Of a stretch of 64,000 nt of DNA, positions 1-10,421 are shown piece by piece (within the stretch, counting starts at the first letter, position 1; the number at the start of each line of letters is the position of its first letter). Position numbers and translations under genes: made by a program. Origin of the DNA: Austropuccinia psidii. Taxonomy: Eukaryota > Basidiomycota > Pucciniomycetes > Pucciniales > Sphaerophragmiaceae. A model generated the notes under the pieces. That model ran no database searches and was not told where the DNA came from. It worked only from the letters and a program-made list of their open reading frames with translations. The stretch spans positions 51,813,569 through 51,877,568 of the forward strand of contig JALGQZ010000007.1 of NCBI GenBank assembly GCA_023105745.1, read 5' to 3'.

Positions 1-1665
1 GTTGTAATTTCAGATTCTGAATCATGAGTTCCTTTTTCTTCACGGGTTGGATTCTCCCTGTTATCACCAGTACTATGGGTATTGTATCTACCAATAGATG
101 TTCTAATCCTTACTTATTGCAAAGTAGTTGATATTTCATCCAAAGTAGATTCTTTGGAGCATCTGCATTTTACTTCATGCTCTAAGTCTCTTGGTAGTTT
201 GGTCAGCAGTTTGTGATTTCTCATTTCTGTTGTTATGTGAGGGTCAATATCTATTATCCTTTTTGACTGTCTAAGACACCAATCATATGGATCTTTGTCC
301 ACTGTGTATCTATCATTTCCAAAGGAGAGGGCTTTCTGCCATATCAATGTATCATTTGTGTACTTTTTGATTATTTGGATCCTCCACCATGGCCAGTTTC
401 TTCTGCCATGGACTTCTTTCATTTCTGTGTACTAAATACTAGCATGTCCTTTGAAAGCTGTATTTAATCTGGCAGTAATTCAGTAATCGGGTAGACTTGC
501 TACATCAATGAAGATTCCATCAATATAATCAATGAGATCCATATGATCATATTCTCCTATGCCAGAGGATTTGGGCCAAATTGAGGCCTCTGACAGCTGT
601 TTAAGTGCTTCCTTCTCTGAATAAGTCATTTTATAACAATCTTGGTATTTTGATGAGGATCTTGGCTTATTCTCCAATAAGGCATCTGGTTTGATGTCTT
701 CCTGGTGGTGTGGATTATCCAAAACATTGCCTTGTGTTTGAGGCATATTTTTTGGCAGACATTAAACAATTTCTCAATATCTTGATGCAGGTTTTCCCTA
801 TCCCTTTTGCAGTGATTTTGCTCCTCTAAGACTTGATTTAGTCTTTTTGTCTCTTCTGAGGCTTTACTCAATTCAGTGTAGTCCTCTTGAAGAGTATGAA
901 TAGCTTTGGTTTGTAAGGTATTAACCTCTTTTAACCTTGAAATATTTTCATGGAGTCTTTCAAGCTTTTTTTGAGTTTGTTCTACAACTGGGAAAATTTT
1001 ATCCATAGCGTATTACTACTTATGGTACTCTCAAGCATCACAACATTGTGTTTAATCTTAGTCAAGATATTTTTCCTTATTCTAGGGCTGCTAGATTCAT
1101 TAGAAGTATTTACAACTGTTTGTTGTTGTTTTATACTTCTTCTGGTAGGTCCAACAAGTTCTGGATCATAGGATCTGACTCTTTCTGCCTCTGGTTGAAA
1201 GAAGTCTTGTTCTTTTCCTATGATCCTCTTCTTCTCCTGTATTCTACCTGTGATTGGAAAGTATGATGACTCTTGGTCACTTATCTGCTGGTTCCTGAGT
1301 GGTGTGAAACAACTAGGGAGTTTGGTTGGGTTACCACTCCTTATGAGCCCAAAAGAGGCAGAGTATGTTATATCTGGTTCAATTTCTCTTCTATGATAAG
1401 TTCTTTGAAGAATATCTCCTTGAGGGAAATCTTCTGGATAATTTATACAGGTTCTTTCTAGTAGAACTCTAGGTTGAATTCCCTGTCTGCCATTCTCCAC
1501 TGGAGAAGTTCTTTGAAGATTTGATGGGTTGAAATAAACTATTCTATGAAAGTCATTCCTGGAGGTCTTCTGCTGGAAACCATTTTGGAAGGTGTAGGTA
1601 GGTGCATTTTGCCATGTCTTATGACTTTGAGAAACTTCAACTTCTCTCCTTTCCAGGCCTCAAGT
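1..1665 (-). pseudogene. Gypsy element B: decayed Gag, runs off the left edge
   Basis: Minus-strand Gag of a Ty3/gypsy element, now in several frames. From upstream to downstream: a Pro/Arg/Gln-rich N-terminus (about 1665-982), a coiled-coil-like stretch (1006-626), a linker containing a GEYDHM motif (746-480), and a capsid-like block with NWPWWRIQIIKKY (422-114). Element A has similar motifs in its Gag ([20 protein letters not shown]), which identifies the domain. At least three frameshifts separate the pieces, so this copy cannot make a full Gag. The frame stays open upstream of 1500 to about 1665 with no ATG, so the true start probably lies in a spliced leader exon. Protease and polymerase would lie left of position 1. 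Identification by motif is fairly sure; exact boundaries are not. Confidence 0.7.
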
Positions 1666-1821
1666 ACTGCTTATGGTTGATTCTATTTGTAAGCAATAAT
1701 CCCTTGGAACACCAAAGTAACTGAAATGAGGTGTTATCATTTCTGATTTGTAAGGTGAGAACTTTATCTAGTTGATTAAATCCCTGTTTTGTTAGGAATC
1801 AATACATCAGTTTGGAAAAAT

Positions 1822-2640
1822 TATTATTGAAACTATCAATAATTATCGAATCAATGTTTCACACCAGTTTGGATGGAAAACTCAATTTTGAGGGTTTTGC
1901 TTGAAGAGAAATCCAAACAATATATACTTTGTATATATTCAAGAATTAAGTAAGAGAAATATTATTATATTTCTTTTATAATAAGTATTATTATTGAAAT
2001 TATCAATAATAAAGACTATGATGAATATTTCACACCAATTTGTGTGAAAAAGAAAATGATTTTAAAGTTTTTTCTTGGAGAAAAATCAAAATAATATACA
2101 CTTTGTATATATTATTTAAGTAAGTTTAAAAAAATAAATATGGTTATTATTATTGAAATTATCAATAATAATGATAAAAATCAAACATTTTACACCAATT
2201 TTGGTAAAAAAAAGAATTATCATGGTATTTCTCCAAGAAAAAACTCCAACAGTATATACTTTGTATATGTTATTATAACAAAATCAGTGAAAGTAAAAAA
2301 TATAATTATATATTTTTTGTAGTATTATTATTGAAATTATCAATAAAAATGATAATAACCAATCTTTCATGCCAATCTGGGTTAAAAATGAATTATAAGA
2401 GTTTTTCTTTAAGAAAAATTCAAACAGTATATACTCTGTATATATTATGAAAAAAGATCAATAATAAAATATAATTATATTTTATTATGAAGTATTATTA
2501 TTCAAATTGTCAATAATAATGACAATAATCAATTTTTACACCAATTTGGGTGAAAATATGAATTATGAAAGTTTTTCTTTAAGAAAAATTCAAAAAATAT
2601 ATACTTTGTATACATTATTATGAAAAAAATAATAAAAAAA
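1822..2640. repeat. Five tandem ~165-bp units with hairpins in the leader of gypsy B
   Basis: Units begin near 1822, 1986, 2149, 2324 and 2490, each starting with a variant of TTATTATTGAAATTATCAATAA. Every unit carries three short dyads: TTATTGA...TCAATAA, a CACCAA...TTGGTG type, and ATATATAC-TTT-GTATATAT. The array lies between the primer binding site of B and its gag, so it would be in the 5' leader of the B transcript. Units differ by substitutions and small indels, so the array is not a recent assembly artefact. Confidence 0.75.
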
Positions 2641-2965
2641 GTATGATTACATTTTATTTAAACAATAGAGTATTGCATAAATATAGATTATATATTTATA
2701 ACTCTTCAAAATGATGAAAAATATCATTTTTCAGAAAGAATATGTATAAAGTTTTTTTTTATTTTTAATATTTTATTAAATTTTTTCATTTTTCAGTAAA
2801 AAATCAGAACAGAGAAAAACATCAAAATTAATCCCCTTCAGCGCTTTTTATGGCTTTAAAAAAGTGAAAATAAGCAACAAAACAAGTATAATAACTCTAA
2901 AAGGTATGAAAATAAGCTAAATAAAGTGAAAAAAAGCTAGAATTTTGTCCAAAATAGGTAAAAAA
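2641..2965. other. AT-rich remainder of gypsy B leader
   Basis: Non-coding sequence between the hairpin array and the primer binding site of element B. It is AT-rich with poly-T and poly-A runs. I see no gene or further repeat in it. Confidence 0.5.
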
Positions 2966-2984
2966 CCAGGCCAGGCCCCCAAAA
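2966..2984 (-). other. Probable primer binding site of gypsy B
   Basis: Read on the minus strand, TTTTGGGGGCCTGGCCTGG follows directly after the LTR end CCCTGACA. Element A has a related sequence (TTTGGGGGCCCAGCC) in the same place. Position and resemblance support a primer binding site; the matching tRNA was not determined. Confidence 0.5.
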
Positions 2985-4463
2985 TGTCAGGGTGACTCTA
3001 TGATATAGCAGTACAATGATGATAAAACACTATACCTATGAGTTTGACACAAAAATAAAAGATATAATTCATTGAGTAAATGGTTAAGAGGGCTATACTA
3101 AAAGAATTGAGTAATGCTGAGCGCTATTGATAGCCCTGGGCGCAGTGTTTATTTGTTGGTTTACAATAATAAACCCTACAATAATTAAAATTATAGTTAT
3201 ACCTGTTTTAATTCTAAGGGTACAACTTCTTTCAAAAGCTATACTATGTAATAATATTGAGAGAAGGATGATTGATTGGCCTTCTGGTGAGGAAAGGCCT
3301 CCTTTTATCTTGTTCTGGGGTAGTGGGAGGTTGTTTACCTCTGCACACGACCACAGAGTGGAACCTTTCACTACTGTGGGCTGGTTTGTGATTCTAAACA
3401 CCCAATACAGACTGTTATTGGGTTGAAATGTGGTTTTAGAACCACAAGTTGTCATTTTTACCCTTTACAGGGTGACAATTTTCACCAATGGGGTTTACAG
3501 GTGTGTTCTGGTGCTTCTGACATGTCAGAAGCTGTACAGAGCCTGTATATACCCCTGTATTTGAACAAACTATGAGTTATGGAAGTATAAACAAGCTTAT
3601 TTGCGTATTTGACACCTCATAATCATACTCATGGGATATTATCCCACAGTAAAGCTCTATTGGTCCAAATGTGGGACTTTCAACATAAAACTGCTATAGC
3701 TTTGTCTGTTTCTAGGATATAAATCTCAAAGCTGGTTCATTGTGTAGCCCTGGATGGACTATACACAATGGTACCTCATTTGGCATCGCTAACATTGAAT
3801 AGGGAAAAGTTAGGCCATGTTCAATTTTATTTATCAAGATATATGATTATCTTCAAATCTGTATGGAGCTTGTTTGCCCCATAATGTTTGTTCTAGATGA
3901 GATATGGGGAAATGGATTGCACCATCAGATAGCCCTTATTCTTCTCTTTCCAAAAGGACCCTACTTTAAGTATCTCACACCAAAATGGTAGAGATTAGAT
4001 GAGAGGTAAATATTCTGTCCACCATTATATGACCTTATTTTGGCCATAACTTCTGTAATTTTAGAATTAGCTCAATTTGGTTAGTACCATTGGATAGCCC
4101 TGAATTAGAGATTCAATTTGCATACCCATTTGCTGTGGTTAAGCCTCTTCCTCTGGATTTCAGCTGAGAGGTGAAAATTAAGGTTTATGCTCAGCAACAA
4201 CTTTGAGGAGGAATAACTTTGTTATTCTTTGTCCTATGATTATGGGAATTGTATATTTGGAAAGACATGAGCTTACTCTTCATTTTTATACCTTTTGAGC
4301 CTGTTTGGCTCAGATCCATTTTTTGGTGGTATCTTGCTCTACCATTGGTTCATGGTATTCTGGTAGTCATTCTTGTGCTCTGGTTTGAGTCACAGACTGA
4401 AATACTTCTTTTTATAAATAGCGCATTGATAATAAGTGCACCTGGGGCTTTCAGAAGTGCTCA
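2985..4463 (-). repeat. 5' LTR of gypsy B
   Basis: On the plus strand it begins TGTCAGGG next to the primer binding site and ends ...AAGTGCTCA, giving TG...CA on the element's own strand. The right boundary is inferred because the next bases (CCACTACTATAAC) match a site inside the C LTR, seen in reverse complement near 27190. B therefore inserted into C's 3' LTR. The second LTR of B is outside the window, so the ends cannot be confirmed by comparison. Open frames inside (3093-3455, 3127-3426, 4249-4500) resemble no family. Confidence 0.55.
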
Positions 4464-5888
4464 CCACTACTATAACCTCATAGTAAAGCCCCAATATTAA
4501 TTCTCAAAACATTTTTTATCAATATTCATCATGTAAAAGTCATAGTTAGAGCTGTAAATACTATCATGATAGCTTTATCATAGGATCATCCCAAAACTAA
4601 TGATATTTTCAGTATAATACTAGATTCTCCTACTAGAGAAGTGATGTATTGATCCTCAAAATTATTCTTTGAATCAGAAGCATGGGATTGGGGAACAGGG
4701 AGAGAGGAACTTTATTCATAGCTTTTAGGCCCTCCATAGAGCCTTCCAAAAACAAGGGACTTCGACAAATTCTACCATGAGACATTTTCGCTGGTGTATA
4801 AATTGGAAATGGTGTCATTTGATTAAGATATTGCACCATTGTGAACTTCATTATTGTCAGTGCATAGCCTTGGGATATTTTTGCTAGTGGTTCAATATGG
4901 AATGGTATCATTTGATCAGGATATTGCACCGTATTTTTGGTTGATTGTGCCCTATTTTTTGAACTATACTGATATTTAAACTGAACTTTATTCCTATTAT
5001 GCACAGCCTTGAGAGGATCTTGCTTGTGGTTAAATTTGAAATGGTGTCATATGATCAAGATATTGCCCCATATGTTTGGTTTATTGCACAATATTTTTTT
5101 TGAGCTATACTGATATTTTAAATAAACTTTATTCCTATAATGCACAGCCTAGAGGGAATCTTTCTGGCAAGAAGATTTTAAATTGTGTCATTTGATACAG
5201 ATATTTCACCATATGTTTGATTGATTGAACCATTTATCAAGCTGTATTCTTATTTTTACCAACCTTATTTCCTCTCTGAAAAGCCTTGAGCTGTATTGAG
5301 TTGATTATTTTTCTATGTAACATTTAATTTGTAAATGATATCTGTAATGTTTGGTAATGGGCGTTGAAGTTGGAATTGAGCAATGTAGCACTATTTTAGC
5401 TTATATTAAGTCTTTTTATGTAAAGAAATGTAACACATGATTTTCTAATGGTAATTGTATCACTTATGTAATTTCACAAAGGCTTATTCATATTTGATAC
5501 CTAAACAATATGCATTCTCTTCAAGCATATTCATGTACCTAGTATGAAGTTTATGGTATTAGTCTTTTTCTTTAGTCCATGATATCTAGAGATTTATTTA
5601 TTTTATGGAATTAAGGCAATGTGTGAATCTAGGTAAAATTTGATTTAGATTCAAGTAGAATACTTATTTTTTGATATTAGTATATAATTAACTGATTATT
5701 TTTTGCAGCTTTTCATTTTAATTTTTCCCTTTTTAGCTTTATATTCTCAATAGATATATATATATATCACTATTTTGATTAAATGTTCAGCTTTGATATT
5801 GTGAATTTGAACCTTGACAGAAGAGGTATGCAATACCAAATAACACTCTCCATTTGATGCTGTCCCCAGCATTCAAGGTGATAATCCA
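4464..5888 (-). repeat. 3' LTR remnant of gypsy C
   Basis: This stretch aligns by eye over its whole length with the reverse complement of about 25770-27190, including shared blocks around GATATTGCACCAT, TTGAGTTGATTATTTTTCTATG and the end near 5800-5870. It ends in GATAATCCA beside a purine run downstream of the C pol stop, as expected for a 3' LTR. Its other end was cut by the insertion of element B. Confidence 0.6.
4790..5250. repeat. ~140-bp tandem units inside the C LTR
   Basis: Units starting near 4792, 4888, 5028 and 5170 each carry a variant of ATGGTGTCATTTGATCAAG-ATATTGC, mostly followed by GCACAGCCTTGAGAGG. The same array occurs in reverse orientation at about 26390-26900, so it is an ancestral part of this LTR family. 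Confidence 0.65.
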
Positions 5889-5903
5889 CTTTTTCCTTTC
5901 CTA
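5889..5903 (-). other. Polypurine tract of gypsy C
   Basis: Minus-strand run AGGAAAGGAAAAAG directly precedes the LTR start TGGATTATC and follows the end of the C pol frame by about 50 nt. This is the usual place for a second-strand primer in LTR elements. Confidence 0.45.
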
Positions 5904-5949
5904 AGAAATAGCATATTTCCACTTTCTTTTTAAATAAAAGGATTTTTAT

Positions 5950-6472
5950 TAATCAGATTCCTCTTCATCTTCATCTTGAGAGTCATCTTCAACTTCCTCT
6001 GAGTCCAACTCTTCTCCTCTTGGATAGAACTCCTTTATTTCACTTTTTGCAAAGCTTCTTGCCAGCATTGTATCATCTAATTCTCCCAGATAATGTGGAA
6101 CATTGCTTATTTGTATAGGAGCTGTATAGGGTCTATTCCACCTATTCTTGAATAAAAATTGGCATAGTGACTCTAATGAGTTATTTTAAAAAAGAACAAT
6201 TTCACCTGGATAAAGGGGTTTTCTTATTTGATGAGCTAGTTTCCTGTCCCAATATTTTACTGAATCTTCTCTGGCCTTTTTTAATTTTTTTCCCTTTTCT
6301 CATTTCTTCTTGTTGATTGGACATTGTGACATTAAATTGCTAAGTATTTTTTGCTTCAATGTCTATTAATAGTACTGTCCTTTGACCAAATTGAAGCTCA
6401 AATGGGGAGTAGCCTGTTTTTCTTTTGGTTTCTATTCTGAATGAAAATTTAACCAAAGGTAAGTATTCCATC
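5950..6472 (-). pseudogene. Gypsy C integrase, C-terminal portion
   Basis: Minus-strand fragments read as the end of a Ty3/gypsy integrase: a block like LVKFSFRIETKRKTGYSPFE, then FGQRTVLLIDIEA, ending in an acidic tail (EDDSQDEDEEESD, stop near 5950). The sequence continues across the 10.1-kb element A. The bases before the A insertion (6468-6472, CCATC) recur at 16570-16574, and the fragment right of A ends GGNGSKW, which reads into the first residues here. Internal stops and frame changes show it is dead. Confidence 0.65.
6468..6472. repeat. Target-site duplication (left) of element A
   Basis: CCATC directly precedes the LTR start TGTAAGGTG and recurs at 16570-16574 directly after the other LTR end GGCTCACA. 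Five base pairs is typical of Ty3/gypsy integration. Confidence 0.9.
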
Positions 6473-8310
6473 TGTAAGGTGTGGATATGAAACTTTGATT
6501 AAAAATCAAGTACTTTTCCTGTCCTCAAAATTTGTATAAGGTAAAATTCAGTTAAAAATAGTATGAAATATTATTTTTAAGAGAAAACACGCCAATTTTA
6601 TTGTTTATAACTTTATTAGTATAAAACAATAATATTATAAAAATTTATTGTTTTACCAACAATAAAAATTTATCCAAAAAATACTCTACAAGAGATATTT
6701 TAAGGCTACAAAAGAAATTTCTTCAAGAGCAATTTCAATTGGAATTAATTGAGCAAAGAACTGCAAGCAATTAATTAAAGAACAGAGTCTTTAAAAAGAA
6801 TATTAAAGAGAAAACACGCCCAAAAGTGACCAGAGTGAATTTGGAAACAAAGTGACAAAGTTAACAGTGATGAAAGATGCTTTAATTCACTTTTGGGGTG
6901 GTTCAGGGGTAAAAATGATTATAAGAGTTACAAAAAATGATTATAATGATTTTTTCACGTGGTTAAAAGGATTAAAATGATTTAAAAGTGGTGGTTGGAA
7001 TCTTTGATTGATTGGTTTAACAGTTTTAAACGAATTAATAAAAGGAAAAGATTCTAACATGAAGAGAAAAGTGGGGCAAAGAAGACATTCTTTTATAGCC
7101 ATCAATTCTCTTACTCCAAAAGTAAAATTTACTCTTGTCAGTCGTGAAAAACAGTCTGACAACAGAAAAGCCAATTATGGCATCATTGAACCCTGGTTTA
7201 GACCAAAAAGGGCTGGTTTAAGCCATTTTTAGCCATTTTTAGCCATTTTAGACCCTTAAATCAGCCATTACTATAGCAATACCAGGCCTAGAGCCTTCAA
7301 AACACGTCAGAATGTGTGTCAGAGTCGTAGAAACCAGTTAAAACTGTTTTTACTCTGATGGTTTTATCTTAAGGGTAGTTTTACCCTCTTGGCAACAGCT
7401 AAAACTACCCCAGTTGGTATCAAAACCTCATCATCAATTGAGTCCACAGACCCTGTGACTCAATTCCAGGCCAAAAGTGATGAACTTTTGCGTGAATTTT
7501 GACATCCCACGCCTGTCAGCAAGGATTTTGGGGGTCTAGCTCCCCCTTAGAGCTGGAGTTCCTTTTCCCCCCCAAATTTAATCTTTCCAATTTATTTTTC
7601 CTTTAATTCCTCATCATGTATTATACTTATAATTTACATATGTAATTGAATTCAATTGTACAGTACAATACAGTAATAATTGACACCTCATATGTAAATC
7701 AAAGTTCACTTATGTAATACACGCGCACATTTTGACATTTCAATTGAATTCAATTGAAAATACTTCAATTCCTCATAACTTCTAAACTAAACACAACACC
7801 TCAATTTTAACACAAAAATTGATGGTTAACACCACATGTGGTGTGAATTAAATTAAGGTTTTGAGGATTTTCAACTTTTGTATTGAAAATACTAAAAACT
7901 TAATTTAAGCTTATTTAGAGTTGAGTTACAAAAATTTCACTCAGAGGTGACCCCACCTGATTTTTTATGAGGAATCCAATGGTGAAATAAAATTTATATG
8001 TTTATTTATTGGATAAAAAGTTATAATAAATTTTATTTAACTTTTTTCCAAATTTATTTATTTTTTCACAATTTTGTTAAAATTTCATTTTTACTTAAAT
8101 TTTTCAAGTATAAATGTAATTTTATATTTACAAAATTTAAAGTAATTTTATTTTTAAATTATAATTAATTTTTTATTTTTAATATAATTTTATATTTATA
8201 TTTTTTATTTTTATTTTAATAATATAAATAAATTTATTTTATTCATATTAATATGTTATTTTTTATATTTGTGGTCTTTTGGGTATATGAAATTACCTCT
8301 AAGGCTCACA
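6473..8310 (-). repeat. 3' LTR of element A (1838 bp)
   Basis: It matches 14732-16569 almost base for base. On the element strand it starts TGTGAGCCTTAGAGG and ends CACACCTTACA. It contains short tandem copies of AGCCATTTTT near 7220. Open frames within it (6941-7174, 7008-7232) are not protein-like and recur in the other LTR and in the solo copy at 30.4 kb. A long AT-rich block (about 8000-8260) lies near the LTR start on the element strand and may hold the promoter. Confidence 0.95.
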
Positions 8311-8323
8311 TTCCCTCCCCCTA
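8311..8323 (-). other. Polypurine tract of element A
   Basis: Minus strand TAGGGGGAGGGAA immediately upstream of the 3' LTR start TGTGAGCC. It lies 10 nt after the pol stop codon. Confidence 0.8.
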
Positions 8324-8333
8324 AAAAAGAATA

Positions 8334-10406
8334 TTACTTTGTAATATTGGTGTTTCTAGTGTGTCTGAATCTCCTCAGGAGTTTGGTGGCTTCTGGTATA
8401 TCTTTCTCTTCTAACCATTCATCTTCACAAGTTGGGTCACTGTACCTAACAAGGTATTCCCTTACTTTCTTGGTTCTTAATTTCCTTTCTTTAAGAACTT
8501 TGGTTATTTTCTTAGTACCAGATGTCTCAATAGGAGGTATAACTTGGGGAATCTTATTCCTCAAGGGAAATTTCTCAGCATCACTAGATTTGTATGGCTT
8601 TATCAAGCTTACTGGAAATGTAGGGTGCTTATTGCTAAGTTCTTCAGATAACTCTACTTCAACAGCATTTTCTCCATGGAGGGCCTTAATCACAAAAGGT
8701 CCTGCAAAGGAGTCTTTTAACTTTTTACATCCTTTGATGTTATTGAAGTTAGTGGTGGATACAAGAACTAGGTCCCCCACTTTGAAATCTGGAGTTGCAT
8801 GAGATTTATCCCATTTGTCTTTAGCATATGCAAAAGAGTCCTCCATGCATCTCACTGCATGCTTTCTAGCTTTGTCTAGCATTCCTTTGAAGCTAGCAGC
8901 TGTGGGATGTATTTCAATTAAGTCTTTCCTCAAGGAATCTTGGGGTAACTTGGGGTTCCATCCTTTTTCTAGAATAGCAGGAGTCTGATTGGTACTGGAA
9001 TGGATTGATGTTTTATATGCTAATTCCAGTGCTGGTAACAGAGTACACCAATCATGGGTAAATCCATCACAATCTTTGAATTCAAGGCCATATGCACAAA
9101 ATCTTCTCACCATGTCCTCTAAGGTTTGGATCATTCTTTCAGCCAGGCCATCAGTTTGTGGGTGGTAGGCTGTAGAGAAAGACAGTTTAGTGCCAAATAA
9201 TTGGTGAAGATTTGTCCATAGTGCTGAAGTGAATTTGGGATCTCTATCACTGATGATATTTGTAAATATCCCAGTCCATGACACTACTCTATTCCATATC
9301 AGAAGAGCTGTATCCATGGCTGTATCATCTTTGTGACATGGTAAAAAGATTGGAGTTTTACTGAATCTGTCCACAATTACTAGGCAAGCATTATAGCTCC
9401 TGTCACCTCCTGGTGGTAGGCCAGTTACCCAATCCATATGGACAATTTCCCAAGGTCTGTTTGGTTCTTGGATTTTCATCATATTTCCAAGTCTTTTTCC
9501 AGTGGATTTATTTGCCTTTTGGCATCTGTCACAGGTTTTGCAATATTCTGCAACATCTTTTTGCCACATTGGCCACCATATGCAGGTCTTTACTTTCTCT
9601 CTTGTTCTGTCCTCAGAAAGATGTCCTGAAAAGGGACTATCATGGCATTCTTTCAGTACAAGATTGATTAATGACCTGTCTACAACTGTCATGACACATG
9701 TGTGCTTGGTTCTGTGGTAAATTATACCATCCAGTAGGTGAAATCTCCCTTCATTATAAGATTTTCTCCATACTTCATCCAAGGCATGTATTAGAGAGTT
9801 GTCTTTACAGTCTTTGTTAAGTAATTGGCATAAGATGCTACAATTCTTATCTTGAGTGTAGCTGCTTCTGACTTCTTCAAAGAAGGTGGTGTTCAAGTCT
9901 GTAACACTTATTCCTTCTATTGGAATTTGTGGTGAAGCTTCTTCTGGCACATAAGCAGGATTATCAATGTTATTTGGTAATGGCCATCTGCTTAGTCCAT
10001 CTGCATTCTTATGAATATTCCCATCCTTATGAACAATAGTCATATTGCCTCTGTATTCTTGTATGGCTATTTGCCATCTGAGCATGTGTCTGTTAGGTGT
10101 TTTCATGTTCAAAAGTGATTTCACAGCTGTACAATCTGTTATTACTTCAAAAACACATCCCTCTAAGAAATAGTTCAATTTCTCTAAGGCCCAGACAAGG
10201 CATAGACATTCCATTTGACTTGCTCCATATCTGGCTTCAGTTGGTTTGATTTGCCTGGATATGAAACATATTGGTCCTTCTACAGGTTTGTCATTTATGA
10301 TTTGAACTTGGTGAAGTGCAGCACCTAGTCCATCCCCTGATGCATCAATATACAGTTTGAAAGGCAATTTAAAGTCTGGCATCAGTAAGAGTGGAGCAGT
10401 GGTCAA
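8334..10406 (-). CDS. pol: Element A Pol, 3' part: RNase H, integrase, chromodomain
   Basis: Continues the same frame as the upstream Gag-Pol ORF after a single TAG at 10422-10424; its first ATG is at 10406. RNase H begins with [16 protein letters not shown]. Integrase follows with an HHCC zinc-binding region ([15 protein letters not shown] ... [11 protein letters not shown]). The catalytic triad is Asp in MDWVTG (near 9434), Asp in [10 protein letters not shown] (near 9248) and Glu in GLAERMIQ (near 9140); the second Asp and the Glu are 35 residues apart, as in active DDE enzymes. The C-terminus has a chromodomain-like block ([10 protein letters not shown] ... [10 protein letters not shown]), a feature of chromoviruses that can steer integration to marked chromatin. 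No frameshift is visible. Whether it is made depends on the upstream stop, so this copy is probably not autonomous unless the TAG is read through. Confidence 0.95.
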   Translation of the reverse strand: MTTAPLLLMPDFKLPFKLYIDASGDGLGAALHQVQIINDKPVEGPICFISRQIKPTEARYGASQMECLCLVWALEKLNYFLEGCVFEVITDCTAVKSLLNMKTPNRHMLRWQIAIQEYRGNMTIVHKDGNIHKNADGLSRWPLPNNIDNPAYVPEEASPQIPIEGISVTDLNTTFFEEVRSSYTQDKNCSILCQLLNKDCKDNSLIHALDEVWRKSYNEGRFHLLDGIIYHRTKHTCVMTVVDRSLINLVLKECHDSPFSGHLSEDRTREKVKTCIWWPMWQKDVAEYCKTCDRCQKANKSTGKRLGNMMKIQEPNRPWEIVHMDWVTGLPPGGDRSYNACLVIVDRFSKTPIFLPCHKDDTAMDTALLIWNRVVSWTGIFTNIISDRDPKFTSALWTNLHQLFGTKLSFSTAYHPQTDGLAERMIQTLEDMVRRFCAYGLEFKDCDGFTHDWCTLLPALELAYKTSIHSSTNQTPAILEKGWNPKLPQDSLRKDLIEIHPTAASFKGMLDKARKHAVRCMEDSFAYAKDKWDKSHATPDFKVGDLVLVSTTNFNNIKGCKKLKDSFAGPFVIKALHGENAVEVELSEELSNKHPTFPVSLIKPYKSSDAEKFPLRNKIPQVIPPIETSGTKKITKVLKERKLRTKKVREYLVRYSDPTCEDEWLEEKDIPEATKLLRRFRHTRNTNITK

Positions 10407-10421
10407 TGCTTCTCTTAGAGA

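Noticed and set aside
2140..2322. 60-codon open frame in the B leader
   Set aside because: It is formed by the tandem repeat units and has no equivalent protein character.
1822..2640. CRISPR-like array
   Set aside because: Units are contiguous 165-bp tandem repeats without spacers, in a eukaryotic retroelement leader.
3093..3455. 120-codon frame in the B LTR as a gene
   Set aside because: It lies wholly inside an LTR with overlapping frames on both strands and no recognisable domain.
8324..8400. Possible envelope gene between integrase and 3' LTR of element A
   Set aside because: Only 10 nt separate the pol stop from the polypurine tract, so there is no room for an envelope ORF.
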